This document shows, piece after piece, positions 43,980 through 48,631 of a DNA stretch of 48,631 nt. The DNA is from Verrucomicrobiaceae bacterium (lineage in GTDB: Bacteria; Verrucomicrobiota; Verrucomicrobiia; Verrucomicrobiales; Verrucomicrobiaceae): positions 1 through 48,631 of the forward strand of contig JAEUHK010000039.1 of the NCBI GenBank assembly GCA_016795465.1, given 5' to 3'. Position numbers and translations under genes: made by a program. Every line of letters starts with the position of its first letter. Positions within the stretch are counted from its first letter, which is position 1. The notes under the pieces are model-generated. The model had not been told where the DNA came from and did not search any database. It saw only the letters and a list, made by a program, of their open reading frames with translations.

Positions 43980-44437
43980 TTCGTTGGCGTTCCACGCTTC
44001 CAATTGCCCAAGTCATCCTCCGTGCCGTCCTTGCCATCGGGACCCACGGACCAGACATCGTAGTCGTCCTTCGATTTCTGGGCGGGGATGCGGTATTTGT
44101 ATTCCTGGCCCCAGGGGTCCTTCGGCATGTCCTTCATGAAGGCGCGGTAGTTCTCGGGCACGGGCTCGATGGTCGGTTTTTCGACGAGAGCTTTCAAGCC
44201 TTGCTCGGTGGTGGGCTTGCGCAGAGCACGGGACTCGTAGCTTTGCAGGGCGAGGCCGATGGCCTGGAGGTCGCTATCCACGCGGGTGTCTTTGGCAGAG
44301 TCGATCTGGCCTTTGAGGAGGTAAATCGAGCCGGAGGCAAGGATGGCGATGATCGTGAGCGTGATGACGATCTCGATCAGCGTGAAGGCGGGGGATTTAT
44401 GATTTACGATTTTTGATTTATGATTTCGCATGTTCAT
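43976..44437 (-). CDS. gspG: Type II secretion major pseudopilin GspG
   Basis: 153 residues. GspG is the main subunit of the periplasmic pseudopilus. Cleavage site PA/FTLIEIVITLTIIAILASG, Glu+5 present, Ala at -1. Family signatures follow: RKPTTEQGLKALVEKP, KDPWGQEYKYR, and the calcium-site region VWSVGPDGKDGTEDDLGNW. The leader of 17 residues is longer than usual and is made from five 7-bp repeats. Length of the mature protein is normal. It follows gspF by 51 bp, most of it repeat. Confidence 0.95.
   Translation of the reverse strand: MNMRNHKSKIVNHKSPAFTLIEIVITLTIIAILASGSIYLLKGQIDSAKDTRVDSDLQAIGLALQSYESRALRKPTTEQGLKALVEKPTIEPVPENYRAFMKDMPKDPWGQEYKYRIPAQKSKDDYDVWSVGPDGKDGTEDDLGNWKRGTPTK
44394..44428. 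repeat. 7-bp repeat in the gspG leader
   Basis: Five heptads of the gattta(t/c) type inside gspG, between its start codon and the prepilin cleavage site. Because 7 is not a multiple of 3, the peptide reads as a non-repeating basic stretch (RNHKSKIVNHKS). Confidence 0.85.
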
Positions 44438-44456
44438 GGCGGGTGGAGGGTGATGG

Positions 44457-44491
44457 GAAACTTGGAACTTTAAACCTGAAACTTGAAACTA
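44457..44491. repeat. 7-bp repeat at the gspF stop
   Basis: Five heptads of the gaaactt type fill the gspF-gspG spacer; the gspF stop (44489-44491 on the minus strand) is the end of the last unit. Confidence 0.85.
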
Positions 44492-45718
44492 GCTCCGGCG
44501 GATGCCGGTGACGCTTTGGGCAATGGCTGCGACGATGGAGTAGGCCACGGTGCCGACCATGATCGCCATGATGACGAGGATGACCGGGGTGATCATGGAG
44601 GTCATGCGCTTGATGCGGGTGTCGAGTTCCTTGTCGTAACGCGTTGCGCACTTCTCCATCGACTTGCCGAGTTGGCCGGTCTGCTCACCGACGGCGATCA
44701 TGTCGGAGAGCAGGAGCGGGAAATTGCCCACTTTTTTGAGTGAAGAAGACAGCGGCGCACCTTCGGAGACCAGCGTGGATACTTTGGAGAGCAGCAACTG
44801 GATGAAAACATTCGCGGAGATCTTCGAGACGAGGCGGAGACTGTTCATGAGCGGCACGCCGTTGGTCACGAGGCTGCCGAGCGAGTGCGAAAACTGCGCG
44901 TAGAAGCGCATCGCGATGATCGGGCCGAAGAGCGGGAGCTTCAGCCGTGTCTCGTCCCACCACAGCCGGCCGGAGGGGCTGCTGATGTAGCCGCGGAAGA
45001 GCATGAACAAGGCGGTGATGGCGATGAGGATGATCCACCACCAGGCGGCGAGGAAGTTGTTGAAGCTGATGAGCATCTGCGTGGCCGCCGGGAGCTGCTG
45101 GCCGTTCTTCGACATCAAATCGGTGATCTGCGGCACCATGAAGGTCATGAAGACCACCATCAGCACGATGCACGCGCCGATGAGGAAGGCGGGATAGATC
45201 ATCGCGGAGGTCACCTTCGACTGAAGATCGGCCATCACGGCGAGGTTTTGCGCCAGGCGGCGAAGGATGCTCGGCAGTGAGCCGCTGACCTCACCCGCGG
45301 CCGCGAGGTTGCAGTAAAGTTCGTCAAAGCTCGGCGAGGCCTTTTTGAGGGCTTTCGCGACCGTGGAGCCTTCGCGGATTTCGTTCCGCAAGGTGGCCGC
45401 GACGCGTCGGAGGGACTCCGCCTCCTGCCGCTCCTGCATCACGCGGAGCGCCTGTTCGATCTGCAAACCGCCGTCTAGCATGTCCGCCAGCTCCTCGGTG
45501 AACAAAATGAGCTGCGAACGCTTTAGTTTCACCGGTCCGCTGGCTTCCTCGGCCTTCTTGGCCTGCGCCGCGGCGGCTTTTTCATCCTGCTGGACCTTTA
45601 CGGGCGTGAGGCCCTGCGTTTCGAGCTGCCGAAAGGCCTCCGCCTTGGTCGCCACGGTCAGTGATCCTGAGACGGTCTGGCCGGTGGCGGTGAGGGCGGT
45701 GTAGGTAAAGGCGGGCAT
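44489..45718 (-). CDS. gspF: Type II secretion inner membrane platform protein GspF
   Basis: 409 residues. GspF/PilC-type polytopic protein of the secretion platform. The N-terminal domain begins FTYTALTATGQTVSGSL, followed by an Ala/Lys linker, then two copies of the T2SSF domain: the first around 75-200 (LILFTEELADMLDGGLQIEQAL, ending in a membrane helix at about 170-190) and the second around 275-395 (FSHSLGSLVTNGVPLMNSL), with helices near 220-240 and 375-400. The GEQTGQLG motif of the second domain is present. It opens the operon F-G-H-I-J-K. gspE, the ATPase it should contact, is not nearby. Confidence 0.95.
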   Translation of the reverse strand: MPAFTYTALTATGQTVSGSLTVATKAEAFRQLETQGLTPVKVQQDEKAAAAQAKKAEEASGPVKLKRSQLILFTEELADMLDGGLQIEQALRVMQERQEAESLRRVAATLRNEIREGSTVAKALKKASPSFDELYCNLAAAGEVSGSLPSILRRLAQNLAVMADLQSKVTSAMIYPAFLIGACIVLMVVFMTFMVPQITDLMSKNGQQLPAATQMLISFNNFLAAWWWIILIAITALFMLFRGYISSPSGRLWWDETRLKLPLFGPIIAMRFYAQFSHSLGSLVTNGVPLMNSLRLVSKISANVFIQLLLSKVSTLVSEGAPLSSSLKKVGNFPLLLSDMIAVGEQTGQLGKSMEKCATRYDKELDTRIKRMTSMITPVILVIMAIMVGTVAYSIVAAIAQSVTGIRRS

Positions 45719-45777
45719 TCGGAATTGTGGGCTGGCAGTAACGCGCCAAAGGCGTCGAAGTTGCGGCTATGGAGCTG

Positions 45778-45851
45778 GTAGTTTGTAGTTCGGGCTTCAG
45801 CCCGTAAGGGGAAGACTTCAGCAGCGGGCTGAAGCCCGAACTACGAACTAC
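45778..45851. repeat. Long inverted repeat (27-bp arms, one mismatch) downstream of the PHP gene
   Basis: Arms 45778-45804 and 45825-45851; the inner 20 bp (gtagttcgggcttcagcccg) pair perfectly, with a 20-nt loop. The outer ends are gtagtt-type heptads. The stop codon of the PHP-type gene (45848-45850) is inside the right arm. It can act as terminator for that gene and may isolate gspF. The core resembles a widespread Verrucomicrobia spacer repeat, by recollection only. Confidence 0.85.
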
Positions 45852-48436
45852 TTCACCTGCACCCACACGGGGCTGCTCCAGGCCATGTTGCCATCGCTTT
45901 GCTCGACGCGGAGGTAGTAGCGGTTTTCGCCCTGAATTGGCGATTCGTCAGTGAAGGTCTGCGAGAAGGTCTTCGCGTTCGGTTCCCACTGGTGGTGGTT
46001 CTTCTCGTTGCGGACCAACGTGACGCGCGTGATCGGCGCGGTGCCGTCGATGGCGAATTTCAGCACGGGTTTGCCGCTCAAAGCGATCTCGGTGCCGAGG
46101 AGTTTGTCGTTGCAGGTGAACTCGACGAAAATCTTGTCGGTGGCGGCGATGGTGCGGCGGGCGTTGAGGCCTTCGATGATGCCTTCGCGGGTGAATTCCT
46201 TCACATAGACGCCGCCGTAGCTGGTGTGGGTGGAAATGTGGTCGCTATTGGCCCACACGCCGAGTTTGTGGCCGATCTCGAGCGCATGCTGATACACGCC
46301 GTTGTTCTTCACGGTGAAGCTCCTGATGGGTTCGCCGACGACGGGCACGCCGACGACATCGGAGGAGTGGTTGTACTTCTCGCCTTCACGCAGGCCAACG
46401 GTCGGCTGCGGAGCGCCGGGGGCTTCGTAACTGACGCGGGCGCCTTGGTAGATCTCAATCACGTTTTCGACGCGATGGTCAATGGGCGGGATTTGATCCC
46501 AATCGGTGCCCATGCCGGTCGCGCCAGTGTGGGAGATGGCGGTGACGGGTTTGCCGTAACGCGTGAGCACGCTCCAGAGTTCGGTGGGATGCAGTTCGGC
46601 CTCGCCGTCTTCTTTGACGGGGAAAAGCTTCTGCCAGGGGCTGGCGAGATAGTTTTTCCGCTGGATGTAAACGATGGGGCCTCCGCGCTGCGCGAAGACC
46701 ATGTTGCGATGCCCATACGGCCACTTCTGCTCGCGCTCGTAGGCATACATGCTGGTGAAGAAACCGGGCGCGTAGAAGACATCGACGAGCTTCTGATTCA
46801 GCCACCATTCGTAAGGTGTGTAAATCTTGGCGATGTCGGTGTGGTCGCTCGTGCCGAGGGTGTCGAGCTTGCCCATGTCGATGGCGTAGCGGAACTGCTC
46901 GAGGATGCAGCCGTCATTGCCGGTGATGCAGTTCGAGAAGTCGGTGTGGCGGTGGTAATCGCCCCAGTAGAGCTTGTAGGTCACGCCGTCGTGCGTCCAG
47001 GTGTGGCGCTCCCTGCGGTCACGCTCGGGCGTGGTGGGATTGATGTAGGCAGGGAATGGTTCGCGTGGTTTGACGGCAGGTGCGGCCACGAGTGGCACCT
47101 CGGCATCCGTGGCGACTTTGGCGAGGTGAATGCCGGTGTTGAGTTGGAGCTTTGAGCTGCGCAGATCGCTCGGCCACGCGATCCAGAGACTGCCATCACT
47201 GCCGAGAGCATGCGTGGTTTGATGATCCTGCGAATAGACGCTGCCGGGGATGGCAAAAGGCTTCGTCCATTGCTTCGTGGCCTCGTCGTAACGTGTGAGT
47301 GCGATGCGCCACGCGTAGTTCTTGAAGTAACGCACGGTGAGCCATGGACGACCCGCGGCATCGAGCATGACATGCGGCAGATTCAGCGCCGCGACTTGAT
47401 TGGGACCAGCGCGACCGACTTCTTTGTCCTTCGCGGCGCGGGCCTTCGCTTGCTGCTCGGCCTTGGCTTTCGCTTTCGGATTGTTGGCACGAGGCGCGGC
47501 CGCTTTGGCAGGTTGCGGGCCGGGAAGATCGGCGAAGAGGGCGTCGGGCGCGGGGAGCTCGGTCACCTTGCCACTGTCGATGTCTAAGAAGGCGAAGACG
47601 GTGTCTTTGCGGCCATTCAGGCCCTGAGCGTGACCATGCGCCCGCATGTCGAGGCCCCACTGCTGATTGCCGCGCTCGCAACTGATCCACAGGCCTTTGC
47701 CATCCTTCGAGCCGATGGCGGAAACGCGGCCTTCATAGCGATCCGTGGCGATGAGCTGCTTCGCTTCCCCGGCTCGCAAATCATCGCCGATGGGCGTGGC
47801 GTAGATGTTGAACTCGTTGCCACGCGCCGAATCGAACACGATCCACGCCTTTCCGCCCGCAAACGCCACACAGGGCTCCCAATCGCCTGCGGCGTCGTTC
47901 GTGACTTGGATCTCGCGAGACCACTTTTGGCTCTCCACGTCGAAGAAGCGGCAAAACACATCCGCCGTGCTGCCACGCATGCCTTGCCACACGCACCACA
48001 CATTGCCGGAGGGGCTCGTGGCCGCTTTGGCGAAGGCATTGCCGCCATTCGGCGAAGAGGCGAGCGTGCCGACTTCGGCTTTGCCATCGCGGATTTGCGC
48101 CCAGCGCAGCTCCATGAGGTCTTTTTCGTTCACCTGGCTCCAGATCACATGCAGCACGCCCTTCCGATCCGTCGCCAAGCTCGGCTGATGAATGATGCCG
48201 GGCTCACCGATGGTCAAAAACTCGCTCAAAGCGCCGTCAGTGAGCTTCGCGACCTTGAGCGTGTCTTTTTCGCCATCCCATTGCACAAAAGCCACATGCG
48301 GCACACCGCTGCCATCCGTCGCGAGAGCCGGAAAGTCGCTCCATTTGCCCTCAGGCTGCCAAACAGCCGGCTTGGGCAGCAAATCCTGCGCGAAGGCGGA
48401 CACGGCGAGGAAGGGAAGAAGGGCGGGGCGGAGCAT
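45848..48436 (-). CDS. Exported PHP-type (DUF3604-like) metallohydrolase with N-terminal beta-propeller-like region
   Basis: 862 residues. A signal peptide (MLRPALLPFLAVSAFAQ) precedes about 440 residues of repeated strands with Asp-box-like features (ATDGSGVPHVAFVQWDG, LATDRKGVLHVIWSQ, TSPSGNVWCVWQG), likely a beta-propeller. An Ala/Lys-rich insert lies near 305-345. The PHP-like domain follows, with the metal motif WGDYHRHTDFSN near residue 490 and LGTSDHTD near 523; later His come in AISHTGATG and GVWANSDH. A final Ig-like beta domain ends in WSSPVWVQV. DUF3604 proteins are predicted metal-dependent hydrolases, perhaps phosphoesterases. Transcribed toward the gsp operon. Confidence 0.78.
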   Translation of the reverse strand: MLRPALLPFLAVSAFAQDLLPKPAVWQPEGKWSDFPALATDGSGVPHVAFVQWDGEKDTLKVAKLTDGALSEFLTIGEPGIIHQPSLATDRKGVLHVIWSQVNEKDLMELRWAQIRDGKAEVGTLASSPNGGNAFAKAATSPSGNVWCVWQGMRGSTADVFCRFFDVESQKWSREIQVTNDAAGDWEPCVAFAGGKAWIVFDSARGNEFNIYATPIGDDLRAGEAKQLIATDRYEGRVSAIGSKDGKGLWISCERGNQQWGLDMRAHGHAQGLNGRKDTVFAFLDIDSGKVTELPAPDALFADLPGPQPAKAAAPRANNPKAKAKAEQQAKARAAKDKEVGRAGPNQVAALNLPHVMLDAAGRPWLTVRYFKNYAWRIALTRYDEATKQWTKPFAIPGSVYSQDHQTTHALGSDGSLWIAWPSDLRSSKLQLNTGIHLAKVATDAEVPLVAAPAVKPREPFPAYINPTTPERDRRERHTWTHDGVTYKLYWGDYHRHTDFSNCITGNDGCILEQFRYAIDMGKLDTLGTSDHTDIAKIYTPYEWWLNQKLVDVFYAPGFFTSMYAYEREQKWPYGHRNMVFAQRGGPIVYIQRKNYLASPWQKLFPVKEDGEAELHPTELWSVLTRYGKPVTAISHTGATGMGTDWDQIPPIDHRVENVIEIYQGARVSYEAPGAPQPTVGLREGEKYNHSSDVVGVPVVGEPIRSFTVKNNGVYQHALEIGHKLGVWANSDHISTHTSYGGVYVKEFTREGIIEGLNARRTIAATDKIFVEFTCNDKLLGTEIALSGKPVLKFAIDGTAPITRVTLVRNEKNHHQWEPNAKTFSQTFTDESPIQGENRYYLRVEQSDGNMAWSSPVWVQVK

Positions 48437-48631
48437 GGCGGGCCGTAAACAGTCGATACGCAGTTTCCTTTCAGCTTACGGGCATGGGGCGGCGAGTTTG
48501 TTATTGACGCTCAGAGACTAAATCCGGTAAAAGCTGTTATAGCACACCGAATCGCCCTCTCTTCGAAGAGCCGCCAACCTGTCAACTCGGCTTCGCGACG
48601 AAGGCATTGAAGATCTGCCCTTTCCACCATG
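48437..48631. other. Intergenic region; possible C-terminal end of another minus-strand gene at the edge
   Basis: Upstream region of the PHP-type gene. No strong promoter pair was found. From 48631 back to 48582 the minus strand has an open frame reading WWKGQIFNAFVAKPS then TGA, which could be the end of a gene outside the window; about 15 codons are too few to judge. Confidence 0.3.

Noticed and set aside
43183..44491. Possible CRISPR array in the gsp region
   Set aside because: Units are only 7 bp with no spacers, differ between blocks, and are mostly translated. No cas genes are present.
48582..48631. Partial minus-strand gene at the right edge
   Set aside because: Only about 15 codons are visible, too few to call as a CDS; mentioned in the intergenic entry.

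Overview
The window reads as chromosomal DNA of a high-GC, Gram-negative member of the PVC group, most likely Verrucomicrobiota (Prosthecobacter/Verrucomicrobium-like). The grounds are family-level: large exported proteins with pre-peptidase C-terminal, PKD and Ig-like domains, an LPS heptose epimerase (hldD), a type II secretion pseudopilin operon whose prepilin leaders are unusually long, and many short-period imperfect repeats in gene spacers. No rRNA, tRNA, CRISPR array, transposase or integrase was seen. The taxonomic call is inference.

Layout. 1-4.7 kb: the start of a proline-rich single-pass membrane protein leaving the window on the minus strand, then prmC, a short-chain dehydrogenase and an exported PPC-domain protein on the plus strand. 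4.8-11.3 kb: a very large (2188 aa) exported minus-strand protein with macroglobulin-like stretches. 11.5-17.5 kb: yaeQ, a secreted HExxH metallopeptidase with a PKD domain, an orphan vsr repair endonuclease, a HAD hydrolase, a Tat-exported DUF3500-like protein, a small lipoprotein and a PmtA-like methyltransferase. 17.5-21.6 kb: ftsH, rppH, an NlpC/P60 hydrolase and ruvC.

21.7-25.9 kb is the most accessory-looking part: a single 1212-aa NACHT NTPase with a C-terminal leucine-rich-repeat array (animal/plant NLR-like layout), followed by 465 bp of gene-free DNA full of hairpins. It is the best candidate for an undescribed defence or self/non-self recognition system. Its LRR array is made of five 147-bp DNA repeats in exact register, with variation concentrated at the putative ligand face.

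25.9-40.9 kb: a minus-strand run of an unknown gene, hldD and leuB; a 2-oxoacid dehydrogenase operon (E1 alpha, E1 beta, E2); an opposing run of a cysteine-less Bpt-like transferase, trmD and a Uma2 nuclease; two exported or membrane proteins; a degenerate ROK regulator; a pentapeptide-repeat protein; and a sigma-54 response regulator.

41-48.4 kb: a minus-strand type II secretion operon in the order gspF-G-H-I-J-K, closely packed with several 4-nt stop/start overlaps, preceded by a secreted PHP-type metallohydrolase. gspD and gspE are not in the window.

A second signal runs through the whole window. Imperfect tandem repeats with a period of 7, 8 or 9 nt, each locus with its own unit, sit on or next to stop codons of upstream genes. 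In the gsp operon they have become coding sequence for the leader peptides ahead of the prepilin cleavage sites. In gspH they form a perfect 26-bp hairpin inside the leader coding region.
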